Origin: Mesorhizobium caraganae
GTDB lineage: Bacteria > Pseudomonadota > Alphaproteobacteria > Rhizobiales > Rhizobiaceae
Assembly: GCF_016836705.1 (NCBI RefSeq)
Contig: NZ_JAFCGY010000007.1
Location: 62,001-126,000, forward strand
Reading direction: 5' to 3'
DNA length: 64,000 bases
Shown: one piece after another, positions 8,795 to 17,012 of the stretch
Numbering within the stretch: position 1 is the stretch's first letter
Layout: each line of letters begins with the position of its first letter
Notes under the pieces: generated by a model
Seen by the model: the letters and a program-made list of their open reading frames with translations, nothing else
Database searches by the model: none
Told to the model about the DNA's origin: nothing
Made by a program: the position numbers and the translations under genes

Positions 8795-9307
8795 GTGAAC
8801 ACACCAATCGACCTCAGCGGAGCTTCAAGCGACCTGGAATGGCTTCACACCACCGATGCCGAGAAAGCCGGCACCAGCAAGGAAGCACTCGGCAAATTGA
8901 AGTCAAGCGCGGCTGAAACCGCAACGCACCTCAAAACCGCCGCCGCGTCAGTTTCGACTGACGCGAAAAATTATGCCGGCTCGGTGGCATCGGATGCTGC
9001 TGGAGCATTCAAGGAAGCGGTGGAGACGAACAAGACCGCGGGCGCCGACGCGATCGCTAATATCGCCCATTCCGTCAAAGAAGCAGCCGACGGCATCGAG
9101 AAGCAATCCCCACAGGTTGCTGGCATGGTCCGCAGCGCGGCCGAAGGCGTGGAACGGATTTCGTCGGATATCAGGGATCGCAACGTGGGCGAATTGCTGG
9201 ACTCAGTGACGAAATTCGCGCAGCGACAACCGGCCGCCTTTTTCGGCGTCGGCATCCTGGCCGGTGTGGTTCTCACCCGCATCATGCGAAGCTCCGATCG
9301 CTCCTGA
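8795..9307 (+). CDS. YqjD/ElaB-like membrane-anchored stress protein
   Basis: 170 residues starting with GTG at 8795 behind a perfect AGGAG (8781-8785). The body is a long Ala/Lys/Ser-rich amphipathic helix (SSAAETATHLKTAAASVS and similar). A C-terminal single membrane helix, FFGVGILAGVVLTRIMR, is preceded by QRQPAAF and followed by basic residues. This is the architecture of ElaB/YqjD (DUF883) ribosome-associated inner-membrane proteins and of rhizobial 'nutrient deprivation-induced' proteins. It is first in a tight three-gene operon with a YqjE-like protein next, matching the E. coli yqjDEK arrangement. The EcfG-like site upstream suggests stress induction. Confidence 0.75.
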   Translation: MNTPIDLSGASSDLEWLHTTDAEKAGTSKEALGKLKSSAAETATHLKTAAASVSTDAKNYAGSVASDAAGAFKEAVETNKTAGADAIANIAHSVKEAADGIEKQSPQVAGMVRSAAEGVERISSDIRDRNVGELLDSVTKFAQRQPAAFFGVGILAGVVLTRIMRSSDRS

Positions 9308-9323
9308 GAGGAGAGCACTCCAA

Positions 9324-9734
9324 ATGGATGATGGTTCCGATCGCCGACCCTTAGGGAGCGTGTTCAGCGAAGGGCTGAGCCAGTTCGCTTCGCTGATGCG
9401 CCTCGATCTTCGTCTTCTCCAGGCGGAGATGAAGGTCAAGACGTCGACGATCGTCTCGTCGGGTGCATGCGGCATCGCCGCATTAGCACTCTTTCTCCTG
9501 GCAGCGCTCGCGATGGTCCAATTCCTGATCCTCGCGATGATCCATGTCGGCGTAAATCCGATGGTCGCTTGTCTGGCGGTCGGTGTTTTGCTGGGGGTCG
9601 GAGGAGTGCTGTTGCTCTATCTTGCCAAGCGAGCGCTGGCGGGATTGACCATCACACCGGTCGAGACCGTCAACCAGGTGCGCACCGATATCGCAGCACT
9701 AAAACAGGGGATGCGTTTTGGCTCAACCCAGTGA
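9324..9734 (+). CDS. Phage-holin-superfamily / YqjE-like membrane protein
   Basis: 136 residues. A cytosolic N-terminus (SDRRPLGSVFSEGLSQF) precedes an amphipathic LMRLDLRLLQAEMK helix and two membrane helices (about 45-70 and 78-100), then a basic tail. This fits the Actinobacterial Holin-X / YqjE (DUF1469) group, which here is a cellular membrane protein rather than phage lysis. The ATG at 9324 follows GAGAGGAGAGC. Sixteen bases separate it from the YqjD-like gene, and its 3' end overlaps the next gene by 17 bases. Confidence 0.8.
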   Translation: MDDGSDRRPLGSVFSEGLSQFASLMRLDLRLLQAEMKVKTSTIVSSGACGIAALALFLLAALAMVQFLILAMIHVGVNPMVACLAVGVLLGVGGVLLLYLAKRALAGLTITPVETVNQVRTDIAALKQGMRFGSTQ

Positions 9735-10377
9735 AGAGATGCGAGAGATCATGCTGCAAAGCCGCGCAGAACGGCAGGCCTTGTTTGAGCCTGTCAGCGA
9801 AATAAGCCGGCGGCTGCAGCCCCGGAATCTGGTCGATGCGTCGACCCGATACGCCAAGCGGAATTTTGCGAAGGCGCTTGGCGGCGTGTCCGACGCGGTG
9901 AAGGATAATGGCGGCGCCGCCGCAGCAGTCGCGTTGGGCGCAGTTGCGGTGTTTGACGCCGGCAGGCGAAGTGCCCGCGGCCCAGCAAGCGCCGCTCGTG
10001 ACGCTGTCGATCTGGTTGCCGGCACCACGCATTCGGACGCAGCGTCAATTCGACACGAAGCCCATACGCCCAAGGCGATCACAAACTCAATGCGTGCGAA
10101 GGTACTTGCTGGATCTGCAGGAGGCCTGTTGCTTGGCCACATTATCGGCAAGGCGTTCGAGCCCACAGCAAAAGAGCGCGCCCTGTTCGGCAAGGCTGGA
10201 GCTGAAGTTCAGAATGCCGCGGACAAGTTTATCGCTGAATATGCGCGCGGTGCGAAATTGGCCGCCGCACAGACCTTCGGATTTGCCAGATACGCCGCTA
10301 CATTCCTGTCCGTATTGACGGCAGCCAGCGACTATCTCGGCCGCGCGGATGAAGACGACGATCAGCCAAATCGCTGA
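9718..10377 (+). CDS. Third gene of the YqjD/YqjE-like operon, membrane-associated helical protein
   Basis: 219 residues from a TTG start at 9718 with CAGGGGAT before it, overlapping the previous gene by 17 bases, which implies translational coupling. The protein starts MAQPSEEMREIMLQSRAERQ. It has Ala/Gly-rich segments at 65-85 and 130-145 (VLAGSAGGLLLGHIIGKAF) that could associate with the membrane, and a long C-terminal helix. It resembles DUF3618-type rhizobial proteins found beside Holin-X proteins; a role in envelope stress is inferred from context. Confidence 0.7.
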   Translation: MAQPSEEMREIMLQSRAERQALFEPVSEISRRLQPRNLVDASTRYAKRNFAKALGGVSDAVKDNGGAAAAVALGAVAVFDAGRRSARGPASAARDAVDLVAGTTHSDAASIRHEAHTPKAITNSMRAKVLAGSAGGLLLGHIIGKAFEPTAKERALFGKAGAEVQNAADKFIAEYARGAKLAAAQTFGFARYAATFLSVLTAASDYLGRADEDDDQPNR

Positions 10378-10426
10378 TCGGCAGTGGCGTAAGGCTGTTC
10401 ATCACTGAACAATTGAAGGAATTCCC

Positions 10427-10939
10427 ATGCAGATTGTTGGAATCAACATTGGACCTGCGGCCGCGCCCTCCGGCCTGCCTCTGGTTCGAGTGGTGTTTGA
10501 AGGTGAGGGCGGGGAATCTGTCGCCGTCGAAATGGCGCGAGGCGAACACGCCGACGGCGCGCTCGGCGCAATTGACCGTGCAAAAGCCCTGCTTGTCCAG
10601 ACCGCAACGTTCGAGATGCCCGTCAACGGGAACGACGTGTCGGATGGTTCTGCGGAACGCGACGATATCCACTCGGGGGAGAGCAGTATTTACACGTTCG
10701 AATATCGCGATGGGGACCAGGCTCGCCAGGTTCCCCCTGCCGAAATGCCAAGTTTTGAGGCCGCTCGTGCCGAAGCGATCCGTTGCGCAATCGACATGCT
10801 GGTCGATCTGGAGCCCGGCGCTGACGATCTGACCGGATGGCTATTACGCGTGCGCGACCAGGCCGGCAATGAGCTTTGCGCGATCGACGTTGCCGAGGCT
10901 CAAGCCGCCCGGCAGGCCAATGAAAACACGCCGCTTTGA
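10427..10939 (+). CDS. DUF6894-like C-terminal domain protein
   Basis: 170 residues. The N-terminal half (QIVGINIGPAAAPSGLPLVR) is unrecognised. The C-terminal part, FEAARAEAIRCAIDML then WLLRVRDQAGNELCAIDVAEA, has the helix plus two-strand layout of DUF6894 proteins, common small rhizobial proteins of unknown role. The ATG follows GAAGGAATT. It lies 49 bases after the YqjE-like operon and may be transcribed with it. Confidence 0.6.
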   Translation: MQIVGINIGPAAAPSGLPLVRVVFEGEGGESVAVEMARGEHADGALGAIDRAKALLVQTATFEMPVNGNDVSDGSAERDDIHSGESSIYTFEYRDGDQARQVPPAEMPSFEAARAEAIRCAIDMLVDLEPGADDLTGWLLRVRDQAGNELCAIDVAEAQAARQANENTPL

Positions 10940-10994
10940 CCTGGCAGTTGCGGGCCAGGAACAAGACGCAATGGTCTTGCGGATTGTGCTGTCC

Positions 10995-11019
10995 GGAACA
11001 GCCACTGCCTGCGTTCGTT
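10995..11019 (+). promoter_or_regulatory. Perfect EcfG-type promoter
   Basis: GGAAC (10995-10999), a 16-base spacer and CGTT (11016-11019), an exact match to the general-stress core. Downstream are a 35-codon frame at 11047 and the broken iron-permease gene at 11170. Confidence 0.65.
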
Positions 11020-11046
11020 GTTAGATGCAGATTGCAGGAGGAATGA

Positions 11047-11154
11047 TTGGAATATCCCTTGGCTGACGATCCCAACATCTGCTTGGCCCATTGCTGCGCT
11101 GTGAGTTCTACTGCAGCGGAAAATGGCGATCGAACCCTCTGTCCTGACTGGTGA
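11047..11154 (+). CDS. Possible small cysteine-containing peptide
   Basis: A TTG at 11047, preceded by a strong AGGAGGA (11036-11042), opens a 35-codon frame starting MEYPLADDPNICLAHCC and ending CPDW. Four cysteines suggest metal or disulfide chemistry if it is made. Support is the strong ribosome site and the EcfG-type promoter 28 bases upstream; no homologue is known to me. Confidence 0.35.
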   Translation: MEYPLADDPNICLAHCCAVSSTAAENGDRTLCPDW

Positions 11155-11169
11155 GCGTGGGGTGAACTA

Positions 11170-11602
11170 ATGTTTCGCGACAAAGAAGTCCGGTTCCTGG
11201 AGGCAGGCTTACTTGGGGCAGTGCCAATTTGCGTCGCCCTCGCTGCCCTGATTGCCTTGTTGACCGCGGCAAGGAGCATCCTTTTCGTGGCGGCCGATTT
11301 CCTATCGCGGCCACCGGGTTTCTACGCCTTGATGATAGCCATGGTGGCGTGCACCGCTCTGGTGCCCTTTGGCATGACAAATGCGTTACCTATGCGCTTT
11401 CAGTAGCGGCTACCGTGATCACGGGGATCGTGCTCATTCAGGGCTACCGAGACACCGCCGCCATCCACGCCTCGATGAGATCATCGTTTCACCGGATGAA
11501 ACCACAAACGATGTCGTCGGATTGGAGCACGCCGAGCCGGAGGAGATTCGGGAAAAGCTTATCGTGCTCGAAGAAGAAGCGGCAGATCGAAGACAGCGAT
11601 AG
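11170..11602 (+). pseudogene. Broken low-affinity iron permease family gene
   Basis: Compared with the intact copy at 18820-19158, this gene keeps ADFLSRPPGFYALMIAMV and ALVPFGMTN. It then changes frame near 11385 to VTYALSVAATVITGIVLIQGY and again near 11472 (apparent four-base loss) to DEIIVSPDETTNDVVGLEHA. The stop at 11600 overlaps the GTG of the next gene. Two independent lesions make this a true pseudogene or a badly read stretch. A 40-residue membrane N-terminus not present in the intact copy precedes the shared part. Confidence 0.85.
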
Positions 11603-11967
11603 TGAGCGTTTCTCGCCCAGCAGACGACGTGGCCATGTCCGTCGACCCGCTCACGGCATCTGATCAGAGGAAGCGCACACCGCGGAAGCGCGCCAAGCGT
11701 CTGGCTGAAGATGGGGGCGGGTATGTTGCGCCTGTTCCATCTGAAGAGAAGTCGTTCCGTGTCTTCCTCCTGTCAAGGGAAACCGGCATCGACCCCGATC
11801 AAGCTCGCGAACTCGTCGATAGTATTGAAGGAGACGGTGCCGCGTTGGTGGACGTCGCACGCCGAATGAAAATCAGGCCCGATGACTGCAAATGCGACAT
11901 GCCTGATCTGATTTTCGCTTGCTGGCAGCGGGTGTCGGTGGATCAAAAAACCCGATCGCGCATTTAA
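11602..11967 (+). CDS. RETGIT-family small protein, long form
   Basis: 121 residues from the GTG at 11602 (or 110 from ATG 11635). A basic N-terminus (KRTPRKRAKR) is followed by SFRVFLLSRETGIDPDQARE and LVDSIEGDGAALVDVARRMK, then a tail with CKCDMPDLIFACW. The middle matches the recurrent helical core RETGIT-x-QA-x-ELI found at 18653, 33349, 33634, 46785 and 50297. Function unknown; the helix-turn-helix-sized core and basic flank would fit nucleic-acid or protein binding. It overlaps the stop of the broken permease gene, and the same two families are adjacent at 18653-19158. Confidence 0.6.
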   Translation: MSVSRPADDVAMSVDPLTASDQRKRTPRKRAKRLAEDGGGYVAPVPSEEKSFRVFLLSRETGIDPDQARELVDSIEGDGAALVDVARRMKIRPDDCKCDMPDLIFACWQRVSVDQKTRSRI

Positions 11968-11999
11968 GTTATGGCTAATAATGGCCTAAGGAGGAATCA

Positions 12000-12263
12000 A
12001 TGAAAAAGACGCTTCTTATTTTGAGTCTACTTATCCCGCTCGCAGCATGTTCGCGCACCGAACAGGGCGCTGCCGTCGGCGGATTGGGCGGCGCAGCAGT
12101 AGGCGCCGCCGTGGCAGGCGACCCCGTCAAAGGCGCGGTTGTTGGCGGCGCAGTCGGCGCGATAGCCGGGGCGGTCATTGGGCACGCCAGCGAAGCCGGC
12201 CAGTGCAGATACCGCGATAGGTATGGAAGAGTTTACGTGGCTCGGTGCCCGGACGGCTACTGA
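12000..12263 (+). CDS. Glycine-zipper lipoprotein
   Basis: 87 residues with a lipoprotein signal peptide (TLLILSLLIPLAAC, lipobox LAAC), so the mature chain begins at Cys. A glycine-zipper follows (GAAVGGLGGAAVGAAVAGD, then VVGGAVGAIAGAVIG), typical of outer-membrane-associated 17-kDa antigen-like or osmotic-stress lipoproteins. The tail CRYRDRYGRVYVARCPDGY has two Cys. The start is fixed by AAGGAGGAATCAATG. A terminator follows directly. Confidence 0.85.
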   Translation: MKKTLLILSLLIPLAACSRTEQGAAVGGLGGAAVGAAVAGDPVKGAVVGGAVGAIAGAVIGHASEAGQCRYRDRYGRVYVARCPDGY

Positions 12264-12269
12264 TTTGGA

Positions 12270-12299
12270 AGGCGCGTGGTCCTCTAAGATCACGCGCCT
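12270..12299 (+). terminator. Hairpin terminator after the lipoprotein gene
   Basis: Perfect nine-pair stem AGGCGCGTG / CACGCGCCT with a 12-base loop, seven bases after the stop, followed by a weak CTGATTTC tail. The stretch 12300-12618 contains no gene I can support. Confidence 0.55.
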
Positions 12300-12618
12300 C
12301 TGATTTCGGTCCAGGCCTTGGCTGCTCTCTTCCATCAGTTTTGGCTTCGGGATGGGACATTGAAGCGGATGCTGGCGTCAAATCGATGAAGCCAATAGCC
12401 CTTTGCGGCAGCCCGCGATCCACCATACTTTCTCCAGGTTCCCTTGAGAGGGGTTGAGGATTGCCTGCCAGCCAGGGGCGATCAGCTCCCATTCCCGACA
12501 GCAGGACGAAGCGCCAGCAGAATCCGTCCTTGCGTGCCACGTCGACAACGTTGACGAGGCCTGGTAGGTGACGTCCCGCTTTCTGAATCAGGTCAAAATG
12601 ACCGATTGGTGGGTATGC

Positions 12619-13611
12619 CTACTTGGGTTTGTCGATTGCGTGGGCCATTGCGCCCTTGAAGGTAACTTTCGTGCCCTTTTGTACCCTCGAGGCGAGGTCT
12701 TCGACATCCCAGTTCGTCAGCCTGATGCAGAGAAGGTCTTCCCGATTTTGCCGGGCTCGGGCCGTGAATGCCGTAGCTTTCGATCGATAGATCGATCCAT
12801 ATAGACCCCACCGGATTGTTAGGGCCGGCAGCAATGGTGAAGGGGCGCTGGTCTTGACGCCCTTGAAAGCGAAGTGGGGATCGTAGTGATAGGTCGGATT
12901 GTGCACCACGCGTTTGACCTCAGCCTGATCACTCGGCGCGGGCTTTTCGTCGCTCCCGATCGAGGCGGGGTAGACAGCGAGCGCTTTACGGGAGGATCAA
13001 GCGCGCGTAGCACGCAAGCCTCCTTGTCGATCTCAACCTCGGGAATGGCGGGAGGATCGCCCCGACCAATATCAGGGACCAGCAACTTCGTGCCGATCCT
13101 TTCTCAAGCCGATGCCAGGATTGAACCTTTGCAACAGGGGCTCGCTGCTGTGAAAGCGCTCCGCCAACTTCTCGGCCGCATTGTGATAGCCGAGCCTCGA
13201 CAGCCGGGCCATGCGCTCCAGGCGAGCCGGAATTCGCTTTGTAAAAGGTCCGCGCACATCCTTGCGCGTCAGCCCAAAGGTGATCAGGACCGGGCTCGCG
13301 GAGGTGGCCAGCAGCTTGTCCCAGGTTTCCTGGGTGAGCTTGCCATCGGACGGGAATCCGTTCGCCGTCTGGAAGGCGCTGATCGCCTTGGTGAAGCTCT
13401 TACCAAGGTGGCCGTCGATCAGGCCTGGCGAGAAGCGCGCGCGGTCCAAGAGAATTTGTGCCTTCAGAACGGCTGGACTGAAACACTTTGCAGTGTCGGA
13501 TGACAATTGCGCCTGGTTGACGACAGCCAGATCCGGCCTCGCCGCTTCGGCTGCGCCGCAAGCGAGGAGGAACGCCGCCGCGACAACAACGAGCCTGATC
13601 ATCGAGTTCAC
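12619..13611 (-). pseudogene. Decayed L,D-transpeptidase (YkuD type)
   Basis: A signal peptide (MIRLVVVAAAFLLACGAAEA) and a peptidoglycan-binding domain (LIDGHLGKSFTKAISAFQTA) are intact in the first frame. The rest is spread over the other frames: LLVPDIGRGDPPAIPEVEID, then [19 protein letters not shown], then [15 protein letters not shown], then [19 protein letters not shown]. At least four frame changes are needed. The catalytic SHGCIR stretch has lost bases, leaving only LCIR, so the cysteine-loop histidine is gone. The original protein would have cross-linked peptidoglycan in the periplasm. Heavy decay makes a sequencing artefact unlikely. Confidence 0.88.
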
Positions 13612-13840
13612 CCCGGATGGGACCTGCCTATATGACGCCGCACGGCTTTTTTGGTTCCGTGAACTCGGCCCAAGGCATTGGAATTCAAGGCTTTAGCGCA
13701 AGCGTAACCTCGTAGCGGCCCTAATATCAGTCGGACGACTCCCGGATAGCGCGGCAACGATACCCAACATTTAGATCGTCGCTCACGGAACTTTTGTGAA
13801 GCTGAGCCCTTCCCCCATTTGAACCGTGGAGGAGACAAAA

Positions 13841-14320
13841 ATGGCAAATCTGGGAAGATTGGCGATCGCGATGCTTGGCGTCCTGGCATACCAGAATCGC
13901 GACAAGATCGGCGACATGATCCGTGGGGCGGGAGATCGCACTACAAACGACCCGCAAGGCGGGATTCTGGATCAGATATCGAAAGGCGTCTCGGGGACAG
14001 CGCTCGGTGACATCCTGGACCGATTCAGGGGGGCAGGTGCAGAATCGAAGGTCGACTCTTGGGTTGGCACCGGGCCAAACCAGCCTATCCAGCCAAGCGA
14101 CGTGGAAGCGGCAATAGACGAAGACACGCTGACGTCCCTCTCAATGCAGACCGGCCTTTCGCGTGAGGAACTCATCAGCAGGATCACCCGGGATTTACCC
14201 GAGGCGGTCAATAAGATGACGCCAAATGGTCAGTTGCCCCCTGATGAGACGACCCTGCTTGATGACGTGCCCACGCGTAGGCCACAAGCTAAGAATTCAA
14301 CCGGCCAGGGCAATGTCTAG
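13841..14320 (+). CDS. YidB-family (DUF937-like) protein
   Basis: 159 residues from ATG 13841 (GGAGGAGACAAAA just upstream; an in-frame ATG at 13826 overlaps that site and is less likely). The C-terminal half carries the YidB pattern: WVGTGPNQPIQPSDVEAAID, then LTSLSMQTGLSREEL, then LPEAVNKMTPNGQLP. YidB proteins are soluble, of unknown biochemical role and often stress linked. The N-terminus NLGRLAIAMLGVLAYQNRDK is a weak hydrophobic helix. The gene overlaps the following DUF4112 gene, so they are coupled. Confidence 0.88.
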   Translation: MANLGRLAIAMLGVLAYQNRDKIGDMIRGAGDRTTNDPQGGILDQISKGVSGTALGDILDRFRGAGAESKVDSWVGTGPNQPIQPSDVEAAIDEDTLTSLSMQTGLSREELISRITRDLPEAVNKMTPNGQLPPDETTLLDDVPTRRPQAKNSTGQGNV

Positions 14321-14735
14321 AGCCACAGCTTTAGACCGGGGCGATTTGATAAACCGCACACGCCCGGCGGCTGAGACGAGCCGGCAGGACCATCGCAATT
14401 CTGAGGTGGCAAGAGCAATGGTCGAGTTGGACTTATTGGCCGCGTTGCTTGATTCCCGCTGGCGCATTCCAGGAACATCAATTCGTTTTGGACTGGACGC
14501 CCTGGTGGGTCTGGTGCCCGTACTCGGAGATGTGACGACGAGCCTAGTCTCGGCATATATCGTGGTGCGAGCCCGAAACTGCGGTGCTGGAAATGGCTTG
14601 GTCGCCCGCATGCTAGGGAACGTGCTGCTTGATACGGTAGGGGGAAGCGTTCCTGTTCTCGGTTCAATCTTCGATATCTATTTTAAAGCCAACAACCGCA
14701 ACATCCGACTGCTTCGTCGTCACCTCAAGAGCTAG
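14313..14735 (+). CDS. DUF4112 membrane protein
   Basis: 140 residues from an ATG at 14313 lying inside the last codons of the YidB gene (ATGTCTAG overlap), which indicates translational coupling. The core IPGTSIRFGLDALVGLVPVL then GDVTTSLVSAYIVVRA, and later GSVPVLGSIFDIYFKANNRN, is the DUF4112 signature with two membrane-associated hydrophobic stretches. Function unknown. It is part of a stress-type gene group ending at the GlsB-like gene. Confidence 0.85.
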   Translation: MSRATALDRGDLINRTRPAAETSRQDHRNSEVARAMVELDLLAALLDSRWRIPGTSIRFGLDALVGLVPVLGDVTTSLVSAYIVVRARNCGAGNGLVARMLGNVLLDTVGGSVPVLGSIFDIYFKANNRNIRLLRRHLKS

Positions 14736-14758
14736 GCGGAAGCTGGCAGCTGGCCGGA

Positions 14759-14784
14759 GGAACTTTATTGGCGTATGACACGTT
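14759..14784 (+). promoter_or_regulatory. Perfect EcfG-type promoter of the GlsB-like gene
   Basis: GGAAC (14759-14763), a 17-base spacer and CGTT (14781-14784), an exact match. Its position excludes the upstream in-frame start at 14768 and supports the ATG at 14825, 41 bases downstream. Confidence 0.7.
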
Positions 14785-14824
14785 TTCCCGCCGAACCAAT
14801 TTCGGTTCAAGTAAAGGGGAAAAT

Positions 14825-15076
14825 ATGGAAAATTCAGGTGTCGGTTGGATAGCTGCTATTGTCATCGGCGGTATCGCCGGCTGGCTAGCCGAGATGTTCA
14901 TGAAAAGCAATATGGGCGTGCTCATGAACATCATTCTGGGGATCGTCGGCGCCATCGTCGCCAACGTCCTTCTCGGGTTGCTGGGCGTATCGTTGGCCGG
15001 CTGGCTTGGCTATCTTGTCGCCGGCTTCATCGGGGCATGTATTTTGATTGCCGTGGCCCGAATGATTAGACGCTAA
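14825..15076 (+). CDS. GlsB/YeaQ/YmgE family membrane protein
   Basis: 83 residues with three short hydrophobic, glycine-rich helices: GWIAAIVIGGIAGWLAE, MNIILGIVGAIVANVLLGLL and LGYLVAGFIGACILIAVAR. This is the transglycosylase-associated / GlsB stress protein family (PF04226), a small inner-membrane protein induced by general stress. The ATG follows AGGGGAAAAT. An exact EcfG-type promoter precedes it and a strong terminator follows, so it is probably a single-gene stress unit. Confidence 0.9.
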   Translation: MENSGVGWIAAIVIGGIAGWLAEMFMKSNMGVLMNIILGIVGAIVANVLLGLLGVSLAGWLGYLVAGFIGACILIAVARMIRR

Positions 15077-15112
15077 CGCCAATCGGTCTTGCGCGTTCTA
15101 TTCCTGATTTAA

Positions 15113-15142
15113 GCGTGTGATCCTTGGGATCACACGCCTTTT
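15113..15142 (+). terminator. Strong terminator after the GlsB-like gene
   Basis: Perfect 11-pair stem GCGTGTGATCC / GGATCACACGC around a TTG loop, followed by CTTTTC, 36 bases after the stop codon. Confidence 0.85.
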
Positions 15143-15309
15143 CACAGCCCTCTTGCAGCGCTTATGTCGACGCCGCAATCACCATAGGCTGTCCCAGCTC
15201 TCAGATTTTGAGGGATGTAGCTCCCACCCGGAACATCGGAAGCGTTGGTGCATTGCTAGTGAACTCCAATGCAACTGGGGCTCAAAATGCGTCGCCCGAT
15301 GACAAATGC

Positions 15310-15498
15310 ATGGGGCATGCGGCTTGTCAGGCAATCGAACACTATGAGATATCCCGGTATGGCTCGCTGCGGGAATGGGCAAAGGATCTTGGGCATGATG
15401 AGGCGCACAAGTTGCTCAGCGAGATCCTCGACCAGGAAAAAGCCACCAACAACAAGCTGACGAACCTTGCGGTTACGTTGATTAACAGGACAAATTAA
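15310..15498 (+). pseudogene. C-terminal remnant of a DUF892 ferritin-like protein
   Basis: The frame from 15310 reads HAACQAIEHYEISRYGSLRE and LLSEILDQEKATNNKLTNLA. It aligns with the last third of the intact DUF892 protein at 29958-30488 (AQAVEHYEIARYGTLIAW). The first two thirds, with most of the four-helix bundle, are missing, so it cannot fold as the family does. The sequence from 15499 to 16147 has no gene I can support; a 27-codon ATG frame at 16010-16093 (MKVKSAAWQPLPEVYRLASE) reads like coding sequence but is too short to judge. Confidence 0.8.
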
Positions 15499-16147
15499 TC
15501 CCCTGGCCTTCCTGTTGCGAGCAGCCATTCCTGGCCTTTGGAGTGATAGGCGCCCCTTAGGCTGTAAGGCGCATAGCAGGGGAGGAGGCGCCCGGTGCAT
15601 CCGACGAACTGCACAGCGGGCTCAGCTCTGTTTGTTAATGGGTCCAGGAGCCGACCGCCACTTCGTCGGAGGCATGGCCGATCACCTTCATAGCTATCTA
15701 GTGTTTGGTGGTGCTCCAACATTTTCAACTTCGCTTGGCTAATATGTTCCCTTGACCTTTCTGCGGCGATCTGAGGCCGATAAGCCGCGACTTATGTGAG
15801 ATCTGCCGGACCTTCAGCGGTGAGGTGCTCCTTGCAAGACCACGAGCTTATTGAGCGTCCTGGGAAAGGCTGGGCGCCGTGGCAAGGGGTCGGGCGACAG
15901 TGGCCGGCGCGCGTGGTGCACCTCCCTAAGCTCAACATCTCGACGTGTTTCCACGGGTTCGAAAGTCGTCGGGATCGAACACTGAGGCTTTCGGCAGCCG
16001 CAATCGACAATGAAGGTTAAGTCGGCTGCCTGGCAACCGCTGCCCGAGGTCTACAGGCTGGCCAGTGAGGCAGAGAAGCAGCGCGAACTCTAGACCGGGA
16101 GCAAGTGCAGAAACGCCGTCTGTAGGCCACCCCAAGCCGCCTGGAAG

Positions 16148-16264
16148 GGCATGAAGCGGCCGGCGACGGGTTGGGTCAAGCCGAGCCTGGTCGGCCGTGT
16201 AAAGCACCTGCCGGGCGAGGAAGACCTGCGGCATGCTTCGCTGCAAGACTTCAGGGAAGAATGA
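16148..16264 (+). pseudogene. 3' remnant of a LigD-type ligase gene
   Basis: The frame GMKRPATGWVKPSLVGRVKH then LPGEEDLRHASLQDFREE is nearly identical to the C-terminal end of the intact ligase at 17330-18187 (the last 39 residues of the OB-fold domain). Nothing of the catalytic domain lies upstream. It is a truncated duplicate, ending in ATGA that doubles as the start of the next gene. Confidence 0.85.
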
Positions 16265-16458
16265 GCAAGCGCGGGAGTGATTTTCTCTATCACAGAATAT
16301 CAGACCGTTTGCCTGACAATCCGATTGTCGATCCGGTCTTGCTGGTTATCGATATTGGCAGTGGACGCGATGGGAGGCGGAAACCCAAGGCATTCCGGGG
16401 CAGGATCGATGAAGAAATTGGCCTGATCTTCGAAGCCATCATGCAGGGGTTGCGCTAG
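16261..16458 (+). CDS. Divergent DUF768-like small protein
   Basis: 65 residues from the ATG overlapping the stop of the ligase remnant (ATGA). The start MSKRGSDFLYHRISDRLPDN matches the DUF768 opening MSTRG-x-xFL-x-x-x-I and the end IDEEIGLIFEAIMQGL matches its IDEEV-x-x-Y-x-x-I-x-x-AI helix, while the middle differs. It is therefore a probable divergent member of the family seen at 20448, 45453 and 45671. Function unknown. Confidence 0.55.
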   Translation: MSKRGSDFLYHRISDRLPDNPIVDPVLLVIDIGSGRDGRRKPKAFRGRIDEEIGLIFEAIMQGLR

Positions 16459-16569
16459 GGACTCGGATGGCAGGGAGCGGCTCGGGAGCCGAACTTTCGA
16501 TATTGAAAACCGCCGCTAGCCGGTCTTATGAAATTCGACGTTGCCATTGCTTTTCGTAGGGAGGCTGTG

Positions 16570-16704
16570 ATGGATAACGTAGTTCCCTTCCGCAAGGCCT
16601 TGCCTTGCATCGAAGTGGTCGAAGCCTGCGGAGAATGGTTCGTCACCCCTTGCCACCGGGTGTTACGTCGGCCAATGTCGATGGTGCAAGGCTGCACCTT
16701 GTGA
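16570..16704 (+). CDS. Small 44-residue protein with its own terminator
   Basis: ATG at 16570 behind AGGGAGGCTGTG opens 44 codons beginning MDNVVPFRKALPCIEVVEAC, with three cysteines. The stop at 16702 is followed five bases later by a strong terminator, which is good evidence for an expressed short gene. No family recognised. Confidence 0.5.
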   Translation: MDNVVPFRKALPCIEVVEACGEWFVTPCHRVLRRPMSMVQGCTL

Positions 16705-16708
16705 ATTC

Positions 16709-16738
16709 GCCCGCTGGCTCGGCCGGCGGGCTTTTTTT
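16709..16738 (+). terminator. Strong rho-independent terminator
   Basis: Ten-pair stem GCCCGCTGGC / GCCGGCGGGC (one G-U pair) with a three-base loop, directly followed by seven T. Confidence 0.9.
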
Positions 16739-16747
16739 GCGATCTGA

Positions 16748-16978
16748 TCATGTCGGGCGATTTTCCTTACCGTCAAAGCGAACGGTTAGCCCATGCCGGA
16801 TGGCGTATTTCGCAATCATGTTATCAAGGGCCTCAGCCCCAATCGGCGGCGAAATAAGCTGCCGGATCGCCTTGGAGGCAAGCTCCGTAGACACGAAGTC
16901 ATGGTTCTTTTTCCGTACTTCGACGTACTGCTCCACTAGCATTTTCAGTCGCCGTTCCGCAATATCCCCTGCGAGCAT
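16748..16978 (-). CDS. Hypothetical 76-residue protein
   Basis: ATG at 16978 with AAAAAGGAGCC upstream. Predicted all-helical soluble protein: LAGDIAERRLKMLVEQYVEV, then TELASKAIRQLISPPIGAEA and IAKYAIRHGLTVRFDGK. No family recognised. It is followed after 9 bases by the T-tract of the opposing terminator and shares the strand with the DUF3606 gene at 17013. Confidence 0.55.
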   Translation of the reverse strand: MLAGDIAERRLKMLVEQYVEVRKKNHDFVSTELASKAIRQLISPPIGAEALDNMIAKYAIRHGLTVRFDGKENRPT

Positions 16979-17012
16979 TTAACAGGCTCCTTTTTCGAAG
17001 GTACGCAGTCAG

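Noticed and set aside
9324..9734. Phage lysis holin
   Set aside because: The holin-superfamily match is to YqjE-like cellular proteins; no endolysin or phage genes are near.
12175..12540. Minus-strand frame of about 120 codons behind the lipoprotein gene
   Set aside because: It overlaps the lipoprotein gene and terminator, with low-complexity composition and no family match.
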